Assembly (NCBI RefSeq): GCF_014596745.1
Contig: NZ_JABTCF010000010.1
Coordinates: forward strand, 1 to 64,000
Length of the DNA stretch: 64,000 bases
Reading direction: 5' to 3'
From: Maribacter aquimaris
GTDB taxonomy: Bacteria; Bacteroidota; Bacteroidia; Flavobacteriales; Flavobacteriaceae
Below, in pieces: positions 54,197 through 61,982 of this stretch. The notes under the pieces were generated by a model, which searched no databases, was not told the DNA's origin, and saw only the letters and a program-made list of their open reading frames with translations. Positions within the stretch are counted from its first letter, which is position 1, and every line of letters starts with the position of its first letter. The translations under genes and the position numbers were made by a program.

Positions 54197-54652
54197 ATGG
54201 TAAAATCTTTAAATAACGTTATAGACCCCATTAATTGGAGCATATTGGGTTGTCTTCAGAAGAATGCAAGGGAATCCTTCGCCAGTATAGGGAGAAAGGT
54301 GGGGTTAACCTCACCTGCTGTTGCCGAACGGGTAAAGAAACTAGAAGACCTTGGTGTTATTACCGGATATAAGGCCTTTCTTTCGCATACATTAACGGGG
54401 CATCAACTTAAGGCAATTATCACTTTGAGGGCCTTTATGGGGAAATTAAAGCCCTTCCTGGAGATGGTGAAGAACTACGATGAGGTTATAAATTGTTATA
54501 GGGTAACGGGTAATGAGAATATAGTCATGGAGGTCGTTTTAAAAGATCAGTTCCATTTGGAACGGTTTATTGATAAATTGATACAATACGGGGAGACGAG
54601 AACACATATCATCCTTTCGGAGGTTGTGTCGAACGCCCCTGTTGTCAAATGA
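54197..54652 (+). CDS. Lrp/AsnC-family transcriptional regulator
   Basis: This is a 151-residue DNA-binding protein. The N-terminal helix-turn-helix reads INWSILGCLQKNARESFASI, then GRKVGLTSPAVAERVKKLED and LGVITGYKAFLS. The C-terminal RAM (AsnC ligand-binding) domain is LKAIITLRAFMGKLKPFLEM, VINCYRVTGNENIVMEVVLK and RTHIILSEVV. Such regulators sense amino acids and assemble as octamers. It is divergent from the helical protein gene, which may be one of its targets; the effector is not evident. Confidence 0.94.
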   Translation: MVKSLNNVIDPINWSILGCLQKNARESFASIGRKVGLTSPAVAERVKKLEDLGVITGYKAFLSHTLTGHQLKAIITLRAFMGKLKPFLEMVKNYDEVINCYRVTGNENIVMEVVLKDQFHLERFIDKLIQYGETRTHIILSEVVSNAPVVK

Positions 54653-54773
54653 TGCCCCATTGTGTTGTGGTTATTGTGAAGAACTATTCCCGGCGAGTCT
54701 GTCCAAGCTTTTGATTTATAGTATCTAAATTGGAAATATAGGGAAATAATTACAATTTGTATTCGCTAATTTT

Positions 54774-54781
54774 TATCTTTG
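54774..54781 (+). promoter_or_regulatory. -7 box upstream of the alpha/beta-hydrolase-like gene
   Basis: TATCTTTG fits TAnnTTTG and lies 39 bp before the ATG at 54821. The nearest TTTG is only 14 bp upstream, shorter than the usual -33 spacing. Confidence 0.4.
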
Positions 54782-54820
54782 GTAAGTCTTTTTTGGCGAG
54801 ATTTTTGATGTAACTTCTGT

Positions 54821-56233
54821 ATGAAAAAAATATTTTTCTTATTCGTTCTCTGCTCCTCTTTTTTAACCACCGCCCAGCAATTGATCTTAAAAAAAGGTGT
54901 TGTTATGGATTCCGTTATTGTCAATGATTCAATTCCGGAAAGTTTCGCGCTGTATTTGCCGACCAAGTTTGAGGTCTCCAAGCCATTTCCAGTTCTTTTT
55001 GTGTACGATACGCAGGGCAGGGGGGAGCGCGTGTTGAAAATGCTTATGATGGCAGCAGAAGAAAATCAATATGTTTTGGCCGCATCGAACAATGTACATG
55101 ATACTTTGTCCTTAAGTCAGAATGTCCTTGTTTCAAAACGAATGTTTCAAACTGTTTTTAATGCGTTCACGATTCAAAAAGATAGGGTATATACGGCTGG
55201 TTTTGATGGTGGGGCCAGGTTGGCGTCTTTAATGCCCACATTTTTCAGTCAGATTAAAGGGGTGGTCTCTTGCGGGGCAGGTCTTGCGAATACCGAGGTT
55301 TTATCGAATAAGAATCCTTTTCATTTTATTGGTATTGTGGGGGTAAAGGATTTTAACTATCCCGATATGTTACGGAGTAAAAATCTATTCAATTCACTGA
55401 AATTCAAAAACCAGACCTTGGTATTCGATGGTGGGCATCAATGGCCATCACAGGCAATGTTATCCCAAGCGATGACGTTGTTTGATTTGGAGGCTATGGA
55501 GAATGGAGTCACCCCCAGGGATACGGCCTTTATTATTGATAATTATACCAAAAGCTTGAATTATACCAATAAATTGATATCTGAGAACAACCCGTTGGAA
55601 GCCTATCGGAAGCTTGAGGAGGTTATTGAGGTGTATAAACCCCTAATTACCGTGGATTCACTTAAGAGTAGTCTAAAGGCCCTAAAAAGGAATACAAGGT
55701 ATAAAAACCAAAAGCGCAGCCAGAATGCTGTTTTTTTTAAGGAAGACTTGATCAAAAGTGACTATAACTACTATCTGGAAGAAGATCTGCTTACCTATAA
55801 CTATAATAATTTGGGGTGGTGGAAGTATCAAATGGAAGAACTTCAAAAATTTCAAAAGAGCCCAAACATCATGGAAAAGCAAATGGGCGTAAGGTTGGAG
55901 GCTTATTTGAATGCGCTGGTTGAGGATAATATGGATATCGTAAGGACACAACCTACCATCGATGAGGAAGCCTTGAACTTTCTTTGGATGTTGAAGACCA
56001 TAATATCCCCTAAAGAATATTCGAACTATCTAAATGTGATTTCCTTGAATGCCAAGGTAGAGGATTTTGGCACGGCCCTATTTTATCTTGAGGAATTATT
56101 AAAGATGGGTTATGACGATGTCGATGGACTATACACGTTGGAAAATACGGCCCTTTTAAGGATTACCCCGGAATTTAACGCCTTGGTGGATAAATATCTT
56201 AAAAGCGCTCGATACGATATTATTGAAGAATAA
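54821..56233 (+). CDS. Exported alpha/beta-hydrolase-like protein with Asp at the nucleophile site
   Basis: This is a 470-residue secreted protein (signal KIFFLFVLCSSFLTTAQ). Residues of about 25-225 resemble an esterase-type alpha/beta hydrolase: ESFALYLPTKFEVSKPFPVLF, then VYTAGFDGGARLASLMP, VGVKDFNYPDM and VFDGGHQWP. The elbow usually reads GFSGG; here Asp129 (GAT, 55205-55207) replaces the Ser, while the acid and His positions are kept. The second half (about 240-470) is helical, with tetratricopeptide-like spacing. It may be non-catalytic or use another chemistry. Its last 14 bp overlap the convergent DJ-1 gene. Confidence 0.75.
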   Translation: MKKIFFLFVLCSSFLTTAQQLILKKGVVMDSVIVNDSIPESFALYLPTKFEVSKPFPVLFVYDTQGRGERVLKMLMMAAEENQYVLAASNNVHDTLSLSQNVLVSKRMFQTVFNAFTIQKDRVYTAGFDGGARLASLMPTFFSQIKGVVSCGAGLANTEVLSNKNPFHFIGIVGVKDFNYPDMLRSKNLFNSLKFKNQTLVFDGGHQWPSQAMLSQAMTLFDLEAMENGVTPRDTAFIIDNYTKSLNYTNKLISENNPLEAYRKLEEVIEVYKPLITVDSLKSSLKALKRNTRYKNQKRSQNAVFFKEDLIKSDYNYYLEEDLLTYNYNNLGWWKYQMEELQKFQKSPNIMEKQMGVRLEAYLNALVEDNMDIVRTQPTIDEEALNFLWMLKTIISPKEYSNYLNVISLNAKVEDFGTALFYLEELLKMGYDDVDGLYTLENTALLRITPEFNALVDKYLKSARYDIIEE

Positions 56234-56957
56234 GATGGGGTACCTTTGTAAGGTCCCAATCAATAACCAATCCGTTGGCGATTGACGCTGCAACTTCCTT
56301 GCCGTAAAGATATTCGCATATATAGAGTGCCGCTTCAAAACTTTTGGCACCGCCGGCAGAGGTAATGTATTTACCGTCATGTACGAACAGGACGTTATCC
56401 TTGATCTTTAAATTGGGGAAGGTCTTTCGGTACAATTCGATATCGCTGGGAAAGGTGGTCGAGGTTACACTATCGAGCACCCCCGACTTGGCCAAAACAA
56501 AGGCACCATCACAATGCGATGTCATGAACAGCGCATTTTTATCGATCTTTCGAACGAAATCCAACATTGTCGTATCCTTTAAATCGGTATCCAAATGATG
56601 TTCCGCACTGGGTATGACCAATATATCGATATCCGGAATGGAATCCTTTGTATAATCAAAGTCCGGTAAAATGCGTATTCCTTCAAAGGTGGTAATGGGG
56701 TCAAGGGTATTTGCCACCGTAAAGGTGTTCATGGCTTTGATTCCCTTTCGGAACTGTGTATGTTGAAAAATATCAAAAGGCGCCGTGAATTCCGTATTGT
56801 AGGTTCCATTCATAATAAGAAAGGCAACATTATGGTTGTCGGGGTTTAATTTGGGCAGGTGTCTGGTGCTTTTTGCAATTGGCATTTTTTTTATTTTCTT
56901 AGGTTGGCATGCTGTCGTTGAAAGACATACTGCCAGTAAAATAGATAGAATTCTCAT
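56220..56957 (-). CDS. DJ-1/PfpI-family lipoprotein
   Basis: This is a 245-residue protein with an SPII signal (MRILSILLAVCLSTTACQPK) and a DJ-1/PfpI domain: HNVAFLIMNGTYNTEFTAPF, DIDILVIPSAEH, the reactive Cys elbow MTSHCDGAFVLAKSG, and YITSAGGAKSFEAALYICEY. DJ-1 superfamily members are usually cytoplasmic glyoxalases, chaperones or amidases. A lipid-anchored periplasmic version is less usual. It lies 6 bp downstream of the MFS gene on the same strand, so the two are probably one transcript under the leader/attenuator at 58,180-58,309. Confidence 0.9.
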   Translation of the reverse strand: MRILSILLAVCLSTTACQPKKIKKMPIAKSTRHLPKLNPDNHNVAFLIMNGTYNTEFTAPFDIFQHTQFRKGIKAMNTFTVANTLDPITTFEGIRILPDFDYTKDSIPDIDILVIPSAEHHLDTDLKDTTMLDFVRKIDKNALFMTSHCDGAFVLAKSGVLDSVTSTTFPSDIELYRKTFPNLKIKDNVLFVHDGKYITSAGGAKSFEAALYICEYLYGKEVAASIANGLVIDWDLTKVPHLILQ

Positions 56958-56963
56958 TGCGAT

Positions 56964-58166
56964 TTATTTGCGTGTTATTAGGGTGTTCCTCAGTAGTAAA
57001 AGTAGTGATATCCCCAATAAGCATACGACAGTAATGCCGTACCATGTTAACTCGTAACCAAAATGGGCAATGCTCTGCATGCCTGAATTATGACCGAAAA
57101 TATGGGCAATGGAAAAAGACATACTGTAAAGTGCCATATATTCACCCTGGTTTCCCCTTCTCGCACGATCCATGGCAAACGCATTTGAAAAAGGAAATGC
57201 GATCATTTCGCCTACGGTCATTAGTAACATACCGATTGCCAATACGCCAATCCAGGAAAATAAGTTCAATATTAGAAAGCTGAGTGCGGTCAAACAAAGT
57301 CCGAAGATAATATTCGAGATTTTAGACCAAGACCTACCTTCAATGAACTTGATCAAAGGCATTTCAAAAACAAAGATAAAAAAACCATTAAGCGCCAATA
57401 ACAGGCCAATCTGAAACTCGCTTAATGAATGAATAGCGCTGTAGTATACGGGCATGGTCGAAAAATATTGTACAAAGGCAAAACCAAACAAAACCATGGC
57501 TACTATGAACAAAAGAAACGGTGTGTCCTTATATGCCGATGTAGGGGATTTGTGGTATACGTTGTCCAATACTTTTGATTTCCTAGGATGAAGAACGATC
57601 AGTAAAAGTACACCTGCAACCATACATGTAAAACCATCGACCCAAAAAAGTCCACCATAACCCAAGGAGGTTATGATGATACCACCAAGTGCAGGTCCGG
57701 CAGAAAATCCAAGGTTGATGGCCAAACGAATCAGTGTTACCGAACGTGTTCTGTTTTCGGGTTTGCTATAGGCACTTAAAGCAACGAATACTGCGGGTCT
57801 AAAGGCGTCAGCTATAACCATAAGTATGAATATGCCTATACATAGGGGCCAAAAGCCTTCGAGAAACTGTACCCCGATAAATAAAAAACCGGTTGACACA
57901 AGGCTAACGAGCATAACCTTATAATATCCTATTTTGTCGGTTAACCTACCCCCGATCCACGTACCTACCAGTGAGCCCAGGCCAAAGCTGGTCATAATGC
58001 TACCGACATTGGCTAAGCTAAACCCTAAACTTTGGGTAAGGTACAGCGATAGGAATGGAATAACCATGGTGCCCGCCCGGTTGACCAAGGTAATCAAGGC
58101 TAGCCACCATACCTCTTTGGACAATCCCTTGAATGAATCGATATATTGGGTGTAAAGTTTTTTCAT
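56964..58166 (-). CDS. MFS transporter (MdtH-like drug/proton antiporter type)
   Basis: From ATG 58166 (MKKLYTQYIDSFKGLSKEVW) this is a 400-residue protein with 12 hydrophobic segments. The frame is open to 58202, but that start lies within the terminator hairpin. MFS motif A is visible as GSLVGTWIGGRLTDKIGYYK, followed by RPAVFVALSAYSKPENRTRS and LINRAG-like NRAGTMVIPFLSLYLTQSLG near the N-terminus. The 12-segment layout fits proton-coupled efflux; the substrate is unknown. Expression should be conditional: a Cys-ending leader ORF and an intrinsic terminator precede the start codon. The DJ-1 gene follows 6 bp after the stop. Confidence 0.92.
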   Translation of the reverse strand: MKKLYTQYIDSFKGLSKEVWWLALITLVNRAGTMVIPFLSLYLTQSLGFSLANVGSIMTSFGLGSLVGTWIGGRLTDKIGYYKVMLVSLVSTGFLFIGVQFLEGFWPLCIGIFILMVIADAFRPAVFVALSAYSKPENRTRSVTLIRLAINLGFSAGPALGGIIITSLGYGGLFWVDGFTCMVAGVLLLIVLHPRKSKVLDNVYHKSPTSAYKDTPFLLFIVAMVLFGFAFVQYFSTMPVYYSAIHSLSEFQIGLLLALNGFFIFVFEMPLIKFIEGRSWSKISNIIFGLCLTALSFLILNLFSWIGVLAIGMLLMTVGEMIAFPFSNAFAMDRARRGNQGEYMALYSMSFSIAHIFGHNSGMQSIAHFGYELTWYGITVVCLLGISLLLLLRNTLITRK

Positions 58167-58179
58167 TGTTGATTGGCAT

Positions 58180-58209
58180 AAAAAAAGCCCTGATGATGTC
58201 ATCAGGGCC
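58180..58209 (-). terminator. Leader terminator (attenuator) before the MFS gene
   Basis: On the minus strand GCCCTGATGA pairs with TCATCAGGGC around a 2-nt gap (58187-58208), followed directly by TTTTTTT (58180-58186 region). It sits 14-42 bp before the MFS ATG and about 30 bp after the leader ORF stop, the arrangement of a transcription attenuator. Confidence 0.8.
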
Positions 58210-58237
58210 TTATAATGTTATAAATGTCTATTCGATT

Positions 58238-58309
58238 TTATACACAGCAGCACTGAATCCATAGTTTTGGACGCAGGTTCACATAGTTATAAATCGATGT
58301 TTGTTCCAT
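58238..58309 (-). CDS. Leader peptide ORF, 23 codons, ending in three Cys codons
   Basis: ATG 58309 opens a short frame ending at TAA 58238-58240. The product begins MEQTSIYNYV and ends NLRPKLWIQCCCV. The consecutive TGC-TGC-TGT codons sit four codons before the stop, the place expected for a ribosome-stalling signal. The terminator hairpin follows 30 bp later, then the MFS start. By analogy with amino-acid attenuators, Cys-tRNA level or thiol/metal binding by the nascent CCC could decide read-through. No exact -7 box is visible; TAGCTTTA lies about 20 bp upstream. The peptide is not annotated in any family that I can name. Confidence 0.6.
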   Translation of the reverse strand: MEQTSIYNYVNLRPKLWIQCCCV

Positions 58310-58356
58310 GATTTTTTCTATTGGATAGTAAAGCTAATTAAAAATTTGATATGTTG

Positions 58357-58364
58357 TATTTTTG
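58357..58364 (+). promoter_or_regulatory. -7 box of the DUF1684 gene
   Basis: TATTTTTG fits TAnnTTTG and lies 18 bp before the ATG at 58383. It also rules out the in-frame ATG at 58362 as the start. Confidence 0.5.
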
Positions 58365-58382
58365 GAGATAAATTACTTAACG

Positions 58383-59039
58383 ATGAGGCATACTCTTTTC
58401 TTGGTATTATTGTTATCGGTTTTCTTCAGTTGTAAGGAAGGTAAAAAGTATCATGATGAAAGCAAGGTTGAAATTGAAAATGTTTCGGATAGTACCTTGC
58501 AGGATATAATTACGTTTCAGTCCGACTTAAATGAGGAATTCAAAAATCCAGAGACCTCCCCCTTGCCCGATCGATATCGCAAGGATTTTACGGGTCTTGA
58601 ATTTTTTGAGCCGGATACCAATTATGTGGTAAGGGCAAAATTTGTCTTGACTCCGGATGCCTTGCCGTTTTTAATGCCCACTACCACAGAAAGGGAGTCG
58701 GAGGAAACCGTTTACGGAATCGCGTATTTTGAACTGAATGGAGCGGAACATCAATTGGAGTTGTATCGCAATAAGGAACTCATGCAGGAAGAAGGGTATG
58801 AGGATTATCTTTTTCTTCCATTTACGGATAAGACCAATGGGAAGGAAACTTACGCTGGGGGAAGGTATATCGATTTGTCGATTCCTAATGGGGATTCGAT
58901 TATCATTGATTTCAATAGAGCGTACAATCCTTATTGTGCTTATAATAAAAAGTATTCCTGTCCTATTGTGCCCAGTGTAAATGCTTTGGATACCCAGGTC
59001 CTGGCAGGGGTCAAGGATTTTAAGAAGGGTAAGGGCTGA
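58383..59039 (+). CDS. DUF1684 lipoprotein
   Basis: From ATG 58383 this is a 218-residue lipoprotein (MRHTLFLVLLLSVFFSCKEG). The DUF1684 core is clear: FEPDTNYVVRAKF, GIAYFELNGAEHQLELY, YLFLPFTDKTNGKETYAGG, YIDLSIPNGDSIIIDFNRAY and NPYCAYNKKYSCPIVPS. The two Cys in the NPYCAYN...SCPIVP motif are conserved in the family and may bind metal or form a disulfide. The function of the family is unknown. It is a single-gene transcript, closed by the hairpin shared with amt. Confidence 0.9.
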   Translation: MRHTLFLVLLLSVFFSCKEGKKYHDESKVEIENVSDSTLQDIITFQSDLNEEFKNPETSPLPDRYRKDFTGLEFFEPDTNYVVRAKFVLTPDALPFLMPTTTERESEETVYGIAYFELNGAEHQLELYRNKELMQEEGYEDYLFLPFTDKTNGKETYAGGRYIDLSIPNGDSIIIDFNRAYNPYCAYNKKYSCPIVPSVNALDTQVLAGVKDFKKGKG

Positions 59040-59076
59040 TAGCGATCGGTAGGTGTGGCCCTAGAAATAGGTTATA

Positions 59077-59113
59077 AAAAAAAGGAGCGATTATGAAGAC
59101 GCTCCTTTTTTGT
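59077..59113. terminator. Bidirectional intrinsic terminator
   Basis: AAAGGAGCG (59081-59089) pairs with CGCTCCTTT (59100-59108) around ATTATGAAGA, with an A run on the left and TTTTTT on the right. It serves the DUF1684 gene and, on the other strand, the first amt gene. Confidence 0.88.
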
Positions 59114-59119
59114 TTTAAC

Positions 59120-60364
59120 TTAATGTTGGTTCATCCTAAAATCGGGATAGGCATCCATCCCGTGTTCATGTATATCGAGACCTTCGATTTCCTCTTCCTT
59201 GGAAACCCTGATGCCAATGGTTTTCTTAAGGGTGAAGATGATAATGAACGCTGAAAGGCAGCAGAAAACACCTACGGTCGCTACCCCTGTAAGTTGGTAA
59301 AGGAATTGGTTGATACCTGCTTTATCGCCCAAGATCCCTACGGCAAGCGTTCCCCAGATACCACAGATCAGGTGGACGGTTATAGCGCCTACAGGGTCAT
59401 CCAGTTTAAGGCGGTCAATTAGGGAAATACCCAATACGATGATGACACCCGCGATCAAACCGATGATGATGGCTTCAAATGGAGTCATTAGGTCGGCCCC
59501 AGCCGTAATGCCTACGAGACCACCTAGAATGCCATTGAGAAACATGGTCAAATCAAAGTTCTTGTACATTAGGGTTGAGGTGAAAAACGCGGAAACCCCA
59601 CCGGCCGCCGCCGCTAAGCTTGTGGTGACCAAAACCAAGGATGTGGTTGCCGGGTCTGCAGAAAGTACCGATCCCCCGTTAAAACCGAACCAACCCAACC
59701 ATAGGATCAGAACACCGGCGGCGGCCATGGGGATATTATGGCCGGGAATGGCTTGTGCCTTCCCATTTTCATCCAATTTTCCGATTCTTGGGCCCAGTAG
59801 AATTACCGCAATCAGGGCGGCCCAACCTCCTACGGAATGTACCAGGGTTGAACCGGCAAAGTCATAAAACCCTGCATCGTCACCTCCCAATGTCGAAAGG
59901 AAGCCACCGCCCCATTGCCAAGATCCGGCGATAGGGTAGACCAAGCCTACGTAAAAGACCACAAATATCATAAAAGCACTTAATTTTATGCGCTCGGCAA
60001 CAGCCCCGGAAACGATGGTAGCTGCGGTAGCGGCGAACATGCCTTGAAAAAGGAAGTCCGTCCAATACGTATAGCCTCCTTTGGCATATTCAGGAGTAAG
60101 GCCATCGGCCCCTATATGTAAACCAAAGCCCCCAAATCCAAGAAATCCGTTGAAATCTCCAGGATACATTAGATTAAATCCTCCTGTAAAATATAACAAA
60201 AGGCCAACGCAAATAATGAAGACATTTTTGAAAAGTATGTTTATGGTATTCTTTTCCCGGGTAAGGCCAATCTCTAAAAATGCAAATCCTGTGTGCATAA
60301 AAAAGACAAGGGCCGTACAAACCATCATCCATACATTGTTTGCGGTAAATAATCCTGCATCCAT
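59120..60364 (-). CDS. amt: Ammonium transporter (copy 1)
   Basis: This is a 414-residue Amt/Mep/Rh-family inner-membrane channel. Typical segments are VFFMHTGFAFLEIGLTREKN, ATAATIVSGAVAERIKLSAF, PIAGSWQWGGGFLS, DFAGSTLVHSVGGWAALIAV, GWFGFNGGSVLS and HLICGIWGTLAVG, carrying the twin-His pore residues. No signal peptide is seen, as in many Bacteroidota Amts. The C-terminus EGLDIHEHGMDAYPDFRMNQ is the cytoplasmic tail that contacts PII. The PII gene lies 28 bp upstream, a standard glnB-amt pair. Confidence 0.96.
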   Translation of the reverse strand: MDAGLFTANNVWMMVCTALVFFMHTGFAFLEIGLTREKNTINILFKNVFIICVGLLLYFTGGFNLMYPGDFNGFLGFGGFGLHIGADGLTPEYAKGGYTYWTDFLFQGMFAATAATIVSGAVAERIKLSAFMIFVVFYVGLVYPIAGSWQWGGGFLSTLGGDDAGFYDFAGSTLVHSVGGWAALIAVILLGPRIGKLDENGKAQAIPGHNIPMAAAGVLILWLGWFGFNGGSVLSADPATTSLVLVTTSLAAAAGGVSAFFTSTLMYKNFDLTMFLNGILGGLVGITAGADLMTPFEAIIIGLIAGVIIVLGISLIDRLKLDDPVGAITVHLICGIWGTLAVGILGDKAGINQFLYQLTGVATVGVFCCLSAFIIIFTLKKTIGIRVSKEEEIEGLDIHEHGMDAYPDFRMNQH

Positions 60365-60392
60365 TTCTACTGTAATTTAGTTGTTTTAGTGT

Positions 60393-60731
60393 TTAGTTGA
60401 TTCCGGCATTGCCGTTTTCCTTCGTTCGGATTCTGTATGCGTCGGTAATTTCCGAAACGAATATTTTACCATCACCGACGTGGCCTGTATAGGCAGATTC
60501 AAGAATGGCTTTTACCGTTCTTTCGAGGAATTCATCCGAAATTACAATAGACAGGTATCTTCGCTGGATATCAGCCGTGCTGTAGGAGATTCCCCGATAT
60601 ACATGACCTTGTTTTTCATTACCCAGTCCCGTTACATCCCAGTAACTGAAGAAGTTGACTTCAACATTGTGTAACGCCTTTTTGACATCGTCAAATCTTG
60701 ATTTCCGAATAATGGCTTCGATTTTTTTCAT
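60393..60731 (-). CDS. glnB: PII nitrogen regulatory protein (copy 1)
   Basis: This is a 112-residue PII signalling protein that binds ATP/ADP and 2-oxoglutarate and gates the neighbouring Amt. It has KKIEAIIRKSRFDDVKKALH at the start, the T loop GNEKQGHVYRGISYSTADIQ (Tyr at the position equivalent to the uridylylated Tyr51), the B loop TGHVGDGKIFVSEI and the C loop YRIRTKENG. It is nearly the same as the second PII at 63,292. It lies between the porin gene and amt copy 1. Confidence 0.96.
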   Translation of the reverse strand: MKKIEAIIRKSRFDDVKKALHNVEVNFFSYWDVTGLGNEKQGHVYRGISYSTADIQRRYLSIVISDEFLERTVKAILESAYTGHVGDGKIFVSEITDAYRIRTKENGNAGIN

Positions 60732-60790
60732 AATTGTTTTATTTTAGGTAATACCTTATAAATATACTGCGTTCATTGTTAGATACACAC

Positions 60791-60816
60791 AAACCCTAGC
60801 ATTTCTGCTAGGGTTT
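60791..60816 (-). terminator. Hairpin downstream of the porin gene
   Basis: AAACCCTAGCA pairs with TGCTAGGGTTT around TTTC, with 11 perfect pairs. On the minus strand no T run follows, so termination may be partial. It lies between the porin stop and glnB copy 1. Confidence 0.65.
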
Positions 60817-60856
60817 AGTCTCAACTTAAACTATAATAAAATCAATCAACTCATAT

Positions 60857-61870
60857 TTAGAAGGAGTATATCGCTGCGATCAAGAATGATGACAGACTTT
60901 TGGAAGCCGCTCCATCGGCATCAAAATAAGGTTCAACATCGTTACCCCATGAATCCAATCTGATTTCTGGCTTGATGATTAGGTTTTCAATAGTGTAGCT
61001 GCCAGTAATGGTAGCGGCGAAAACACTAGGGTCATCATCGATAAAATCGGAACGGGTTGAGAAATATTCCCCTCTTAGACCTATGGTGAAATCATCGGAA
61101 GTCGCCAATTGTGGGTATAGTGCCACACCGGAAAATCCTTCACCTTCATTATCGGCGTAAGCGGCGTTGATGCCTAAGTAAAAATCATCGGAAAGATCAA
61201 ATCCACCGGTGTAATCAACTTCAAAGCCCAATACCTCACCACCATCATAATAGAAATTCAAGAACTGCCCAGCATAGCCCAATTGTGCACCGGCAGAATA
61301 TGCGCCAGTAAGGTTGTTGTTGGTATCGGTAACGTTCATGATTGCCAACATTAAGCTAAAGTCATCAGACAAGGCAAAGTCAGCTTTCACACCAACATGG
61401 GAAAAAGGTCCACTTGAAAATAAATAAGAGGTGCTGTAGTTAAAGTTTCCAACAGGGGAAATAACCTCGTACCCAAGATAGGTGTTAAATCGACCCATGG
61501 TCAATGTGGTAGCGTCAGAAACATTCCAGTAAGCATACAATTGGTTAAGATTGTAACCACCGGTGGCGGATTCCCCTCTAGGTCCGAAAGTCACATCTGC
61601 AACGGCACCTGTTTTTTCACCTTCGTAGGTGGCAATAATATTGGCCATTCCCAACGCAAATCCCAATTCATCGGCGAATGATGTTCCGAAGGATTGTGGC
61701 TGTGTGTCAGAAGCACTTAAATTGGTTTGGTAGTATGCGTCTACGCTACCACTGATACTAACTTTTTTTGCAGCAGCTTCCTCTTCCTGGGCGAAAGTTG
61801 ACGTTGCCGAAAAAAGGATGGCAAGAAGTGCAAGACTTTTCAAAAAATTTGTTGTTGTAATCGTTTTCAT
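60857..61870 (-). CDS. Outer-membrane beta-barrel porin (OmpL-like / BBP2 type)
   Basis: From ATG 61870 this is a 337-residue exported barrel (signal FLKSLALLAILFSATSTFAQ). The frame is open to 61966, which includes part of the amt terminator, so the later start is better. The mature chain has VSISGSVDAYYQTNLSASDT, FALGMANIIATYEGEKTGAV, TLTMGRFNTYLGYEVISPVG (typical of this porin type) and a final strand SSFLIAAIYSF. It sits between the two glnB-amt pairs, so an outer-membrane role in nitrogen-source uptake is likely but inferred. Confidence 0.88.
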   Translation of the reverse strand: MKTITTTNFLKSLALLAILFSATSTFAQEEEAAAKKVSISGSVDAYYQTNLSASDTQPQSFGTSFADELGFALGMANIIATYEGEKTGAVADVTFGPRGESATGGYNLNQLYAYWNVSDATTLTMGRFNTYLGYEVISPVGNFNYSTSYLFSSGPFSHVGVKADFALSDDFSLMLAIMNVTDTNNNLTGAYSAGAQLGYAGQFLNFYYDGGEVLGFEVDYTGGFDLSDDFYLGINAAYADNEGEGFSGVALYPQLATSDDFTIGLRGEYFSTRSDFIDDDPSVFAATITGSYTIENLIIKPEIRLDSWGNDVEPYFDADGAASKSLSSFLIAAIYSF

Positions 61871-61946
61871 ATTTAAATGTTTTAGATGTCCTTCGTTTGT
61901 TTCAAAGGATTGTTGTTGTTGAATTTTATTCTTGTTGATTTTATGA

Positions 61947-61974
61947 AACGGAGTATGCGTACACATACTCCGTT
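61947..61974 (-). terminator. Hairpin downstream of amt copy 2
   Basis: AACGGAGTATG pairs with CATACTCCGTT around CGTACA, 11 perfect pairs. It begins 9 bp after the amt stop. The following minus-strand sequence is only moderately T-rich. Confidence 0.7.
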
Positions 61975-61982
61975 ATCATGTT

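Noticed and set aside
58167-58202. Longer start of the MFS gene at 58202
   Set aside because: That ATG lies within the stem of the leader terminator; the ATG at 58166 begins the normal cytoplasmic N-terminus.
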